DNA of 64,000 bases from Medicago truncatula (GCF_003473485.1 NC_053043.1:12844001-12908000), one strand, 5' to 3'. Counted from the first letter of the stretch, positions 34,271-47,060 are shown. Program-made: numbers and translations. The notes: a model not told the origin generated them from the sequence alone.

Positions 34271-34691
34271 AAATGAGTATAAGATTTGTTCAAAAGGAAG
34301 ATCCTTATGAATATTTCAAGATTCGAAATGGAATGCGTTGTTATCTTGATTAACGGCAGATTTGATTGAGGAAAGATAGGAAAGAGGTGTGACGGTGATA
34401 TGTATCTATGACATTACAGTTGGCAATTACATGCTCCCATAACCGTGTGTTTATACATTTCTGTTGTTTTTTTCTTTATATAATTATTTGATTGTATACT
34501 ACGTTAGTCAAAATAATCATCGACGTTAATATGTACTTACTTTTTGTCATACAAATCTTTATAGAAATTTATCGTTATATCTATCTTACATGAAAAATAG
34601 TTAATGTCATCGTTGAAAGACTATTTTAACGTTAGAGATTACCTCGACAAAGGAAATGCACAATCATAGACTATTTTAAAATTTTAATATA

Positions 34692-35080
34692 GGCTTAAAT
34701 ATGGAAATGGTCCTTGTAAATATTTGGCGTTTTGGATTTAGTCCCTATAAAAATATATTTTTTTGTTTTAGTCCCTGCAAATATAGAATATTTGGTTTTG
34801 ATCCTTGGTATTTTGTTTTAATCCTTGTAAAATCATTTCATATTGAAATTGGTCCCTATAATATTCATTTTAGTCCTCATTTTGAGGGACTAAAATCAAA
34901 TATTCTACATATTACAATGACCAAATCCAATATGAATCAATTTTACAAGGACTAAAACAAAATACCAAGGACCAAAACCAAATTTTTTATATTTGCAGTG
35001 ACTAAAACCAAAAAAATATTTTTACGGGGACTAAAACCAAAATGTTAGATATTTGCAGGGACAATTTTCATATTTAAGCC
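34692..35080. mobile_element. Mutator-like MITE with long inverted repeats, 389 bp
   Basis: The left end GGCTTAAATATGGAAATGG and the reverse complement of the right end, GGCTTAAATATGAAAATTG, open inverted arms that continue over most of the element ('gtccctgcaaatat' on both sides). A perfect 9-bp target duplication TTTAATATA stands at 34683-34691 and 35081-35089. A 9-bp duplication with long arms is the mark of Mutator-type elements. Related arms occur at 63470-63660 and near 47350-47430. Confidence 0.8.
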
Positions 35081-35119
35081 TTTAATATATTAAAGGACTA
35101 TTGTAGTTATAATCACTTC

Positions 35120-36850
35120 TTGTTTTGTTGGCGACTCAGGGGTTCCATGTTATGATGGATTATTTGATTACTAATAATATCTTCTCTTGTTACAAACTAG
35201 GAAGGGACAGATCTCTTTCCATTTCTCACTTACAATTCGCAGATGATACTATCATTTTGAAGGAGAGAAGTTGTGCTAATGTCAGGGCTATGAGTTGCAT
35301 CTTTTCGCGGCGATGTCGGGTTTAAAAGTGAACTTCCATAAGAGTGAACTTGTTGGTGTTAATATTAATCATTCTTGGTTACTTGAAGCTGTGATGGTTT
35401 TAAATTGTAAAGTTGGTAGCTTGCCTATTTTGTACTTGGACCTCCCAGTTGGGGACGATCCTCGCCGGTTGAATTTTTAGGAACCTGTGGTTAGCAGAAT
35501 TAAGTCTCGCCTGTCCGGTTGGAAAAGTAGACATCTTTCTTTTTGTGGCCGCCTTGTTCTCCTAAAGTTTGTCCTAACTTCGCTTCCTTTCTATGCCCTT
35601 TCCTTCTTCAAAGCTCCCTCATGTGTCATTGTCTCTATTGAATCTCTTTTAATTTAATTTTTTTGAGGTGGGTGTGAGGATAATATAAAAGTTACTTGGA
35701 TTGATTGGGGATCCATTTGTTTGGATAAGGAGGTTGGTGGTTTAGGGGTTATGAGAATTAGGGAGTTTAATTTATCTCTGTTAGGGAAGTGGTGTTGGAG
35801 ATTGTTGGTGGATAGAGAGGGTCTTTGGTTTAGAATGCTAGCCGCCAAATACGGCTTAGTTGGTGGTCGGTTGAAGGCTTGTGGGCGGGAGGGGTCGGTG
35901 CGGTGGAGGACGATAGCTAGCATCCGAGATGGTGATGGTGCGGTGGCGGGTAGTTGGTTTCCTAACAATTTACGTCTCATTGTCAGAAACAAAGTCATCT
36001 CTCTTTTTGGTTGGATAAGTGGGTAGGTGAGGTCCCTCATTGTGTTAGGTTTTGCTGTTTGTTTGACTTATCAGAAAATAAAATGGCGATTGTTGCACAA
36101 ATGTTTCCTTGGGGCTGGGATGAGGGAGGAGAGGCTTGGAAGTGGTGTAGGAGGTTGTGGGCGTGGGAGGAGGCGTTGGTAGAGGAGTGTGGGAATATGT
36201 TGCTAACTGTTGTGTTGCAGGTTGATATTGAGGATTCTTGGAGATTGACGCCTGATCCGGTCGTGGGATATACCATTAGTGGTGCTTATCAAGTGCTCAC
36301 ATCTAGGCTGCCCACCATTATGAATGTCCCAATGGCTTTACTTTGAAGGAAGGACGTTCCACTGAAGATTTCCGTGTTTGTTTGACGACTTTTCCGAAAT
36401 AGGTTGCCCTCTAAGACAAACCTGTTCCGTAGAGGCATTATTACTTATGGGGCTCAACTGGGTGTTTCTGGTTGTGGGCAACAGGAATCAGAGACCCACT
36501 TATTTTAGTCTTGTCAATTTTTTGGCCAGTTATGGCAGTTGGTTAGGAATTGGCTTGGTGTTTACTCCGCAGATCCGTCTAATATTGTGGATCATTTCTA
36601 TCAGTTTGGTTCTTCTTACGGCTATGACAAATCTCGATGTTCGCTATGGATATGATTTGGTTTGCTTGTTCGCAGTTGTTATGGAAGGAAAGAAATGACA
36701 GATTGTTTCAAAATAAAGAAAGTTCTCCGACTAAGATATTGGAGGATTTTAAACTTCTTTCCTTCTGGTGGTTTAAAGCTAAATATGTAAACTTTTATTT
36801 TAGCTTTCATAATTGATGCCAAAACCCATTCTTATGTGCGGGTATTGGCT
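35120..36850 (+). mobile_element. Degenerate LINE: reverse transcriptase C-half plus zf-RVT
   Basis: Frame-shifted translation follows the plant L1-type ORF2 order. It begins with HLQFADDT (the FADD catalytic motif, near 35230-35255), then MSGLKVNFHKSELVGVNI, YLDLPVGDDPRRLNF, SRLSGWKSRHLSFCGRLVLLK, then SLLGKWCWRLLVDREGLWFR, GGEAWKWCRRLWAWEE, and the zinc-knuckle region ESETHLF-SC. Stops at about 35480, 35650 and 36025, and several frameshifts, show that it is dead. The 5' half of the element is missing; a Mutator-like MITE abuts upstream. Confidence 0.85.
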
Positions 36851-38477
36851 AGTTTATTTTCCCTTTTGCTGAACTCTTGTTGTACTTTTCAGATGTCTTA
36901 AATGTTACATCTTATGCCGTCTAGATAGTCTGTTGTTTTGTATTAATATATCATTTTAATTTCTTAATATATATATATATTCAGATACTAAAATAACTAT
37001 TTCTTCTTTACATTATTTTTTTAAAGGATTCTTTACATTATTTCTTCGTTACATTATTTATGGCATGCTATTGTGTTGTGTTTTTTATTCCATTTTTTTG
37101 TTTTATATCCATTTTTCTAAATTCTATTACACCCAAATTTTGCCTAGTGTGTGACCATGTATGTATGTGTCATGAGAAATGTTAAATTATAAAATTAAAC
37201 AAATTTTTAACCGTGTATGCGTATGTCATGAGAGATGTTTGTTTGGTAGAAATGTTGTTATCAGATAATGTTTTTTATAACAAAAAAATAAATAAAATAG
37301 AAGTGATTTGTGTCAATGTGATAAGCTGATATCCTAACTATTTTTTTAAAGTAAAATAATATATTTTAACTATATTGTCACTCCAATGTACCACCTCAAT
37401 ATTTGTAAACATATTATTATTCATAATGAAAAATGAAATAGGGGTTGAGGCATAAACCAAATACACAGTCAAGGGTGTGGCCTCTCAAAAAACTAATCTC
37501 TTGAGGTGTTTTAAGAAAATTATTACACATACGAAAGTTGCAATCTTATGTTTTTTTGTTATCTATATAGAGCAATGCTAGGAGCAATCTCTTGCCAAAG
37601 GTCTTTTGATTCCTTTTTTTTTTTAATTAAAAAATGTTATTAATTGGCAGCGATGAATCAATGGACCACTTTTAACACAACTTTTGATAGTGGATTTGTA
37701 AAAAAATTACATTTTATAGAGGAATTTATAAAACACAACTTTTTTCAGATTAAAACAACTTTATATGTGTAATATAATAAAACACATATAAGATAAATGT
37801 TAAAATGTCCTTATATAATTCTTTCAAAAAAAAAAAATCCTTTTATAATGCTTATATCATACAAATAGTTAATTTTGAAAAAAACTATATTCTTTGTTAA
37901 ATTAAAATATATTTCACTATTTTACTTTTTTTGGACAAATTTCACTATTTTACTTTTTTTTGAACAAATTATCAATAGAAATTAATGGTGTGCCTCTAAA
38001 CCTGTGTAACCGGTAAATAGGTAATAATTTTTTTTATAAATGATGATGTGGACGAATAGTTAAGGGAGTATTTGAGAGAGAATGCAATATAATTTTAAAA
38101 GAGAGAAGAGTAATTTTCTATCATTAATTCATTATCAAAGAAATACTAGTAAGCAAGACACTATCATTGACTATTTTCTTTTGTTGGATTGATATCCACT
38201 CATTATTAGGTAATAAATACGGTATTTTGCACGATCATGTGCTGTTTTCTTTTTTCCCGTCAAAGCCACATGTCCAACTACTAAGTCACATGCTAACAAA
38301 GCACGTGGATTCCAAAATCAATAAATCCGCAAGGCCCAAGCAATCAAACACTTTATCTGCTTGTTTTGTCCACATTAGTGCATATAAATTTAATATTTCT
38401 TGCAAAAATAAATATTGCAGTGGTACTAAATTATTTTCTAAAAGTTGAATGTTAATATTAGTAAAATATACCTATAT
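36851..38477. other. Intergenic, no gene seen
   Basis: AT-rich with poly-T/poly-A tracts and a TA run near 36968-36980. The frame at 38167-38448 shows no motif. A duplicated 'atttcactattttacttttttt' lies at 37911 and 37936. Confidence 0.4.
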
Positions 38478-39260
38478 GTTTGTTTGGATAAGGAGGAAAA
38501 GGGTATGGGAGTTCAAAGGAATATGAAGTTTAACACGGCTCTATTAGGAAAATGATGTTGACGGATACATGTGAAATAGAGGAGCATTTGGTTTAAAGTT
38601 TTAGCAGCTTGTTTTGGGAAGGAATGTGACCGTGTGAAGGAGGGAGGAGCACAAGTTTTTAGATGGTGGAAAGAAATAGTGAGTACTTGTAAAGGAACAA
38701 GTTTGGGGGCAAGGGTGGGATCCATGAATTTTTTTTTTGGTATGGCTAAAACAATAGTGAAAAAAAAAATTGATCAAGGAAATTAAAAACTGTGCTTTTT
38801 ATTCAAAATATCAGTTTTAGTAGTTTTATTTGGGTTAGTTTTATTAGTCCAAATCTATTAATAACAACAATTGCTAATAGGACAGAATAAGTCGTCAACT
38901 TCCTTTAACATTTCATTCTTATTGACAACCTTCATATGTATAAAAAAAAAGAGGTAAAAATGGTGTGACTATAGACACTCCAAGCCATATGTTGCATTCG
39001 CCCATGTTTAGGGGTGGTGAGTTGGTTCGACGATGAATTTGTGGGGTTCTGGGTGATGGGGCCAAAATGTTATTTTTTGCTAGACTAGTGGTTGGAGGGA
39101 GGTCTCTAACAAAATAGGTTTAGATGTCTGTTTAATTTATCAGAATTGTCTGGTGTGAGTGGTTGAGATGTGTTGCTTAGGATGGGGTGTTGGGGAAGAA
39201 GGTTGGAAGTGGTAGAGGAGGTTATTTGCTTGAGAGAATGAGCAAATGTGGACTTGTTGC
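38478..39260 (+). mobile_element. Second LINE remnant
   Basis: Scattered blocks match the same LINE region as 35700-36200: VCLDKEEKGMGVQRNMKFNT, ALLGK, IWFKVLAACFGKE and, after about 250 bp of other sequence, RCLFNLSELSGVS. The element is heavily decayed and has an insertion near 38740-38990. Confidence 0.6.
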
Positions 39261-39308
39261 CAATTGTTGTATAACATTTGGGTGTCTAATATTTTTTTTC
39301 TTCCTATT

Positions 39309-40753
39309 TTCTTTTTTGCTTTTGAGAAAAATGCACATACATTTTGACAACTATAAACCGCTACGCATACTAAAAAGGATATAGTGATGTTAATTTTATT
39401 TTTGTAGACGAAATGCATGCACCTTCTAAAATACATACACAACTACGAGTTCTTAGGTTAGAATTCGGACAAATAAATCAAGTCTAACAATATCGATATC
39501 GCTAGTTGAACTAGATCTTACAAACTGATGTGTAAATTCTTTTATTTCAAATCAAATCAAAGTTTTTAATATAATAATTTTGAATCATCTTGTGTACGTA
39601 GCTACCAAATTTATTTTATTTTGAGGAAAAATGATATTAATTCCTTCAAACTGGTAGAATATATTAAAAGTACCACAAATTTAATATCGCTAAAACTTAA
39701 AATGATTAATCTACAAAAAAAATCATAACATCCACGTTAATAACATAAAATGACAAAATGCTTATACAAATGTGACAAAATCAAAGTGATATGAATAATA
39801 TGCCTCCAAATCTCCAACGTTAACGCTTTGTCAAATTGAATATATAATTGATCGAAATAGATTTGTCAATCTAAGGCAAACAAACACCGCAATGAAAATG
39901 AGAAAATTAAACAATGTCGTACTAAAATGATAAACGAAACAACTCAACACTTAGACAACAAAACAGAGAATACAAATGAAAGAGGAAATCTACATGGAAA
40001 CTACTTATTTAGATAAAAGATATACATATGGGTGATTCAAAGAAAAAATGGCCCCAAACAAACTCTCTCAAGTGATGAGGATGAATGAACAAAAATTTCA
40101 AGAGAGAGACAGTGGAAATCCAACAATTAGATGGGGAAAAGAAGCCTAGTAAGCACACTTTTTTACAAGATGTAGCTACCACTTCAAATAAAATAATATG
40201 ATAATAACTAACTTTATAAATTGCATTTACAATTGCCTAGCTAAAAGACTATTGAATACAACAAGCTCACAGCTTTTCACTTGCCATTTGTTTATAATTT
40301 GCAAATTATGGACAATGATCAATAAAAGAAAAATCATGAAAGCCAAACAAGACATAGATATCAATACAATATATACATCAAATAAGACAAACCCAAAATT
40401 ATTACTAAACAACCTCTGTCAAAGTTTGGTGAATTGATTTAGGCAATTTGGTAACAATGGAGACTGTAATTGCACACATATTTTTCACATATTGATTACT
40501 ATCTCCAAGTGGCGAAATAGCCATTGCATTTCTTCTCACAAGAATCAGCCAATTATTTCCAGCAGTGGTTGCACTTTGCTTGACACCATTATAATCACTT
40601 TTGTCTACACATTTCTGAGCTTGTGGCACAAGTTCTTTTGATATCTTGGTGTATGAAGCAATGCAATTATCCAAAGCAGCTTTCAGTCGCATGTCCTTGG
40701 TTTGCGTTGAACAGTTTGAAGTTGCTTTAATATGACCGGTGCTCTTGTCGCGA
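39309..40753. repeat. Segmental duplication, unit 1
   Basis: Matches unit 2 in order. 39309-39440 pairs with 42610-42740 ('ttttgcttttgagaaaaat', 'ttttgacaac'), 39490-39660 with 55370-55606 ('tttcaaatcaaatcaa-g-tttttaata', 'gatattaatt-cattcaaact'), and 39680-40753 with 58585-59822 ('acaaatttaatatc-ctaaaac', 'attgcatttacaattgc', 'gcccatttgtttataat'). Unit 1 lacks the CACTA, MITE, LINE and LTR insertions of unit 2. It ends in the PMEI pseudogene. Confidence 0.8.
40425..40753 (-). pseudogene. PMEI pseudogene, N-terminally truncated copy of 59467-60054
   Basis: The minus-strand reading retains LKAALDNCIASYTKISKELV and QAQKCVDKSDYNGVKQSATT, identical to the intact paralogue, and the end LGDSNQYVKNMCAITVSI. 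It lacks everything upstream of about residue 80, including the signal peptide: homology stops sharply at 40753, within 'cttgtcgcgac'. An internal deletion of about 21 nt and a small insertion remove LADTCGKKCNGTTSSAV-type sequence, including Cys149 and Cys153. High identity over the rest indicates a recent duplication or gene conversion. No promoter is attached. Confidence 0.85.
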
Positions 40754-40824
40754 CTATAAGAGTAACTATATGAATAATTGTATTTCCGGTTTGAATGAAT
40801 ATTATTGATAAGTGTTGACCACAT

Positions 40825-42600
40825 ATATACAATAAAATGATCCTATACTTAAGGAAGGAATGATCAATTCCTTAATGACTATCAATTGGAATAATGGTCA
40901 TGACTCATATACAATTGACCTATGTAGTGTTGACTGTTGGCAATGATGGCTAAGATTACATTGTTATCTAAATAATAAATAGGCTAAGCTACAGTTTTGA
41001 CCTCTTAAGTTTGCTAATGTTGAGATTTTGGCCCCCTAATAAAAAAAAATAATAATTTAGCCCCCTAAGATTTAGCCCCTTTGCAATTGTGATCCTTTGG
41101 GCCAATTTTAACTTTTCATGGCTTATGTGTCGCTTCATTAGATGACTTAGCATACCACGTGTGTAAATAAACATTTTTTTTTTATTAAAAAAGGCCATGC
41201 ATGTAAAAACATGAATAAAAAAAGAAAATTGAAAAGGAAAAAAAAGAATAGGATTGGAACGTGATGAAGGGAATCAATCCCAGACCTTCATCATCAAAAG
41301 TTAAAAATCCAAATTTTCTGGAAAATAAAAGAAAGTGAAAAGAACAACAAGACAACAACACAGCACATCATCATCTTCATAGTTCATCAACCCTTCAAAA
41401 TAAAAGTCATCCTATGTGCCTCTTCAAAATTAAGAACCATATGCATTTAAACATTACTAGGTCTTCAAATTAGAGAAGAATTGAAGAAAATGAATAGCTT
41501 CAAAAGATACAATGTTTCTTTCCAATCATTCTCCTGCATCGACGAAATTGAAAAGTTTCAAATATCATTATCTCTTTCTTTGAAACCCATAAATCATCTC
41601 TATCACTGTTTGAATTGAAACAAAGAAAGAGGAAGAGTAAGATTGGTGATTAGTTTCGTTTGAGGGTTTGACAGATGATTGCAAAAGTGGTTTTCTAACA
41701 CCAGTAAGAGAATGATCATACATTCCAATAACCTCCTGAAGAGCCAACTTCCTCAACTCTTCTTGTAGGCCATCACCAGTAAGCCACCCACGAAACACAC
41801 CACGATCCAACAAATACACAATTGACCGCCACATATATATTTTTTTACATTCCATTTTAACCCTATCTTCTAAACATAAAATATTTTTTTGGATCAATGT
41901 CATGAAATATTAACCCTCTCACTCCTTCTTCTAAGAAAATTTTGACAAAGGTCATATATAGTGCATGGTTAGAACGTGTTGAAAAACAAAACGCCCCCTT
42001 TATAGAAACTGATAGGTACTTATAATCTAATCATGCTCTGCAAATCTATTATGTATTACAACATTCCTCAAATTTTCAGTTCTCTTTATTTTATTTTACG
42101 AATCCTTTGAATTGCACTTTTCATACTCCTTATATGGCATACTTACCGTCAATTATTTGATATTGCTGCTCACATGACTCAAACTTACGGGTAGTCTCTG
42201 GACCTAAAATTGATTTCAAACAAGATATGAGTTATACTAGTTATAACCAATTCATTTATAACAATAACTCCTAGTCAAAAATATATAGTCTCAGATGTGG
42301 AGCATGTTGCTTTTCTTCTGTTATGACATCATCACTTTGTTTTCCACTCTAAGTATATATCACCAATTACTTTGCATATGTAACATTGTAGGAAAAAAAT
42401 CAAGATGATGTTTTGGAAATAGTTTTTCTTGCATATAAATGATGTGTTTAGCAGTAGAAATGTTTTTTTCTTTTAGAAACTAACATTTGGGAAAAGTATT
42501 TTGAATATGATATTTTTTGTAATGATAATTTCTTATGTGTATTCTCTTTTGACTTTCTCTTATTAGTTAAAGTATTATATTCATTTGCTCTTGAGTCTAT
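40825..42600. other. Intergenic, repeat-like
   Basis: 40983-41200 looks like a MITE end region ('gctacagttttgacctcttaag', 'ttttggccccct'). Minus frames at 41568-41903 and 42448-42654 have no recognisable domain. A minus-strand codon run near 41640-41890 ('GWLTGDGLQEELRKLALQEV') looks protein-like but unassigned. Confidence 0.35.
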
Positions 42601-42778
42601 ATTATATATTCTCTTTTTGCTTTTGAGAAAAATACTCATACGTTTTGACAACAAGTACTAAAAAAGGATGTCTAATTTTTTGTTTGTTTATACAAACTGA
42701 CAAACATCATTTAAAATACACACAAAACTGTAAGGTTTTGAGTTTGTACCTGATTAAGGTTTTTTCTAGATTACCTTT

Positions 42779-42837
42779 GAAGAATGGTGGGTAATTTACC
42801 CACCAACCAATGAAAATGAGCAATTTGTTGGTGGGGT
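42779..42837. repeat. Left half of a MITE split by the CACTA element
   Basis: GAAGAATGGTGGGTAATTTACCCACC at this end is inverted relative to the right half at 55282-55366, which ends GGGTAAATTACCCACCATTTTTCC. The target of the CACTA insertion is therefore the loop of a small inverted-repeat element. Confidence 0.75.
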
Positions 42838-42859
42838 CACTACTAAAAAAATTGGGAAT

Positions 42860-43210
42860 AGAGACGGGCAATATCCGTCTCTAAAATGAAAAAAATTTGT
42901 CTCTATACGTCTTAGTGACGGAATCAGAGACGGAACAGGGTCTGTCGTTGTTTTTGTCGTCTCTAAACACTGTAGAGACAGAATTTCATTTTCCGTCTCT
43001 GATTAGAGACCGAATAAATCCGTCTCTAACAAATAGAATCCGTCACCCACACTTTTCTGAAAGCTAAGCAGAATCCGTCTCTGCAGAGACGGAAAATACC
43101 GTCTCCAATATAAATAATCCGTCTCTAAAATTTTGTCACAAAGGTTAAAATTTCCGTCTCTATTAATTAATATTCCGTCTCAACAGAGACAAACGGAAAT
43201 TCCGTCTCTA
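42860..43210. repeat. CACTA subterminal repeats (left)
   Basis: More than fifteen copies of CCGTCTCTA or its complement TAGAGACGG, with variants, are packed into about 350 bp. The matching right-hand array is 55020-55260. Such arrays are where TNPA-type proteins bind in En/Spm; that this protein binds here is inference. Confidence 0.85.
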
Positions 43211-43593
43211 AATTTTATTTTTTAATTCCATATCTAAATTTTGTTTTAAATAAAATTATTTGACTCAATATTGTCACTGTTTAGTGCTAAAACAATGTTT
43301 AAAATATTTATTGTATTTGCTACATTTAACTCAAACTTTCAAGAATGTCAATAATATTTTGATACCCATCAAGTTAGGAGAATTCATAAAAACAAAATAT
43401 CATCACAAAATATTAAAGGTAACTAAACTAAAGTTTATCATCAATCCACCTAGTAGTTACCAAGATAAGTTTACCATCAATCCACTTAGTAGTTACTAAC
43501 ATAAAGTTGTCTAAAATATAAAAGACCATGATATGTTTGATCTAACAAAAGATACCAAAATAAAAGCAACCAATTAAGCTAAAGTTCATCTAT

Positions 43594-45828
43594 CTAGTTG
43601 TCACCATTATCACCTTCTCCTTCCGGCAGAATTGAAGTGTTCATATTAGGCACAATATTCCCAATCATTTGCTCCAAGCGCTCCATCTTTTGTTTTAGCG
43701 TTTCTTGTTCAAGATTTTTCTTTTCAAGTTCAGCGGTTAATGCTTCAATCTTAGCCTCCATAGCAGCAACTTTTTTAGAAGAAGGTACATCAGTAGAAAT
43801 TGAGCGTGACGGTCTCAAAGATTCTTTGACAACAGCAGCTTGAGATCCTAATCCAAATATGCGCCCCTTCTTGTTAATGCCTCCAACAATTTCCATATAA
43901 ATATCATTGTGAATTTCTTCAGTAGGTTGTTGACTACTAATCTCACCACTTTGAGAGTGTTTCTCAAACATTTGAGTTTGGTACATTTCCTGCAAAAAAG
44001 AGTTACTATTAGTAATATAATTTAGATATATGAAAGAGAAACAAAAATGTGAGTATACATACAGCTATCTTAGCTTGTGTTTCATTAAACCACCCATCTG
44101 GTTTCCCTTTTGGTCTATGAAGTTTGTCATAAATCTCAAACCATGTTGGTTCCCTATCCAATTCCACTCTCTAAAACATAACCAACAAACAACAAGTTAG
44201 TATGAACATTTTTACACTGTAATTTAAACAAAAAGAATCACTAACCATTTTTTTGCTATGCACTCTAGCAGATATGGATCCTCCACTATGCACATTGTGC
44301 CCAACTTTAGACTGCCTGTTTTGTTTATTAGTCAAAGAATTTTTTTGCCATTTCTCTTCTTTCCATTTAACCTCCAACTGTTTCAAGTTGTCTACACCAA
44401 CCCATTCACCTTTATCTTCACCACTACGCACCTTGAACAAGGCATTTTTTAATGCCAAAGACCCCCTACTATTAAAGCTCTTTTTAATGTTAGCTTCATC
44501 ATTTGCAAGCCACTTGAATTTAGCCTACAAACAAAAAAATATCATGAAGCTACGTATTTGAAAAGGTAAATCAACTTTCAACCTAAGTAACAATGAAGCT
44601 TCATATTTAATATCATATAAATCAAATAGGTTAAAACAACATATATCACAAAAATACCTTAAAATCATTAAACCAAAGCAACGGTACTTCCTCATTTTGT
44701 TTTGCATCTTTCCAGCATGACCACGCCCCACCAAAATTTTCCTTGAAAATTTTTGTTATAGCACTCCTCACTACCTCTTCTGGATAAAAGCTGAAAGTGT
44801 AAGAAAAATAACTTGTAAGATGCAATTTAAAACATTATATATTTCTATAGAATTATAATATAAAATTAAAATTACTTATTTCCAAGTTCTGATCTTATCC
44901 AAATTCGTCCATCTGATCTATCCTTTGACCCCCATTTGATGTTATTTGGTGTGTAGGATGATGTATCTGTGTCTGGATTTGCTTGTGAATTGTTATCAAC
45001 GGGAGGATCTTGTGGCATATCCATAGATGTTCCACTTTGGGAATGAGATGGAAGATAGTTAGGGGTGGTTTGGCCATGAGAATGAGATGATGCAGGTGCA
45101 TTCTGTAAATATTGACATATGGTTTGTGTATGCCTTGTTTGGGAATGAAAATGAGATGGGAAAGAGATAGAGGTGTTTTGCAAAGGTTGAGATATTGTAG
45201 GTGCATGCCTAGTACGGGGAAGAGCGGATGGGGCAAATTGATTTGTTTTTTGTAATGATGGAGATATAAGTGGCGTAGTTTGGGGATGAGTAGATGTGAT
45301 TGGTGTAGGTGTTTTTTTTAATGGTGGAGAAACGAGAGGTGTTAGGTTAGTTTGGGGATGAGCAGATGGGGTATGTGTTGGGTTAGTTTGGTGATGAGTA
45401 AATGTGGTTGATGTAGGGGTTTTTTCTATTTGTGGTGAAATGAGTGGTGTTGGGTTAGGTTCAAGATGAGCAGACGAGGTTGGTGTAGATGTCGGGTTAG
45501 TTTCGGAAGATGAGATATGTTGACGAGTTGCAATTAATCCATTACCTCTTCCCCTGCCTCTGCTTGTACCTGACATCTATAAACAATACATAGAAATTTG
45601 AGTTGATTAGTCCTAGTAGAGTATATGGGCAGCACTCAAATTCAAACTCAATTTTAGAAAACTAAAGAGTTTGTGTGAGAGATTATCACTGACCAATGAA
45701 GGTTTTGATTTTGGAGAAGTGCATTCGTGAAGATCCTGAGAGAGACGATGCATATTGAGAGCCTTTATCACTCTATGATTCTCTGCAACTCTTTTGAGTC
45801 GATTCTTCTCATATGGTGGTGTCGTCAT
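43594..45828 (-). CDS. TNPA/Ptta-type (En/Spm plant) transposon protein, 583 aa
   Basis: Minus-strand exons are 45828-45694, 45576-44876, 44790-44658, 44524-44246, 44170-44063 and 43989-43594. All junctions are GT-AG and the joined frame is open (1752 nt). Exon 1 starts MTTPPYEKNRLKRVAENHRV; a shorter model would start at MSGTSRGRG in exon 2 (538 aa). The N-terminal part is low complexity (Pro/Thr/Ser/His repeats, residues about 70-250). It is followed by the conserved block RIWIRSELGNNFYPEEVVRS, NFGGAWSCWKD, KWLANDEANIKKSFNSRGSL, LDREPTWFEIYDKLHRPKGK and GWFNETQAKIAEMYQTQM, which is the plant Ptta/En/Spm transposase family (Transposase_24). The C-terminus has a heptad coiled coil (KKVAAMEAKIEALTAELEKK and on). 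The expected role is binding subterminal repeats with TNP2. Confidence 0.85.
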
Positions 45829-45886
45829 CGCTTCAAGTCCTTCACAAAAAGTCAACGTGGTTATATCATATAAAGATAAAGACAAA

Positions 45887-46165
45887 TGAGAGTATCTAAG
45901 AAGCTAAAATGACACAATACACATGAAACAGGGAGAAGCCTTGGTCCCATAACATCATTACACTGTAAAGCACCGACACGACACAACACTAACACGTTGA
46001 CAACTGATAATAATTTGAGAAAACAGGTTGACATCCATAATAATTTGAGATAATGACACAATTGAATGTAATCGTTCTGATATTTTGGACATGCAGTATA
46101 ATTTTGTACAGACAACTACTAAATATAAATATGAAATTGGTAAAGAAAATGTTGAAGAATCTCAC
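45887..46165 (-). repeat. Duplicated upstream segment, TNPA-gene copy
   Basis: About 280 bp just upstream of the TNPA-type start codon align with 54025-54290, upstream of the TNP2 gene, in the same orientation. Shared strings include 'gagtatctaagaa-ctaaaatgaca', 'ggggagaagcctt-g-tcccataaca', 'acactaacacgttgac' and 'gaaaatgttgaagaatct'. It probably forms part of each gene's leader or leader intron. Confidence 0.8.
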
Positions 46166-46959
46166 CGTATCTATTGAACTCAACGCACTAACCTTTTCTA
46201 ATGTAGACAAATTCAACGCACCAATACGACACTAATACATGTCATTAAGTTCAAATAATTCATTTTTAGTGTGGGTGCCATGTCCGTTTTCAATGTTTGT
46301 GTCAGTGCTTCAAAGCTTATATTGAGTAACCTGAGACACATTAAAACAGGCAAGCACATACCTTTACTAATGTAAACAGACTCAACAGACATAAGCTACA
46401 ATTTTTTATTCACCTACCATAACAATGACAAATATAGGCTACACTGATTTGTTCTACCTTGCATAATAGTCTCAAATGATACTTAAACACTAACTATTTT
46501 TGTTTTTGACCAGCAAAAATATATTAAAACCCTTGATCCAAAACACAACGTGTGTTTAGAAAACAAGCTCGGTGAGAAAAAGTTATATTTTTTTTTTCAA
46601 ATACCCATTATTAGAAACACAAAAACCCTATCACAAATCAACAAAAAGAAGTCACTACATAAACTCAATGAAGACCCAAACAATCAAAACAAAAAAAAAA
46701 CGTAATCTATGTTTAAAGTTATCTTCAAAGAATACCCAAAAAAAAGAATCAAAAGGGAATTCCTAAAAAATTGTATATGAAACTAATGAAGTTCATTCAA
46801 AGGTGAAACAACAACAAAAGATAAAAATCCTCAAAAGATAAAATTCAGAGAAGAAATTTACCCCAGTTATCAGTTTCAATCGACAAAACCCTAACTTCCA
46901 AGTGAGAAAATCCTCAATTTGTGAGCTGTTAAACTTTGACAGGGATTTGTGAGCTAAAA

Positions 46960-47060
46960 TATTAGCGATTCGAGAGAGGGGTTTGCGATAATTTTGAAAG
47001 AATTCTGAGAGAGAGAGGGGTTTGCGATAATTTTGAAAGAATTCTGAGAGAGAGAGGGGT
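46960..47060. repeat. Tandem duplication of about 46 bp
   Basis: The unit 'gcgataattttgaaagaattc' + 'tgagagagagaggggttt' occurs twice in full and once in part, inside the CACTA element upstream of the TNPA-type gene and rich in GAGA. It could lie in that gene's promoter or first leader exon. Confidence 0.75.

Noticed and set aside
35654-36040. Minus-strand frame of 128 codons
   Set aside because: It is antisense to the LINE reverse transcriptase remnant, whose plus-strand translation gives family motifs.
36378-36698. Plus-strand frame of 106 codons as a gene
   Set aside because: It is out of frame with the LINE C-terminal region; the neighbouring frames give the LINE zinc-knuckle motifs.
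38167-38448. Plus-strand frame of 93 codons
   Set aside because: Low-complexity, AT-rich, no motif, no TATA or splice support.
43598-43843. Plus-strand frame of 81 codons
   Set aside because: It is the antisense shadow of the last TNPA-type exon, which has clear coding features on the minus strand.
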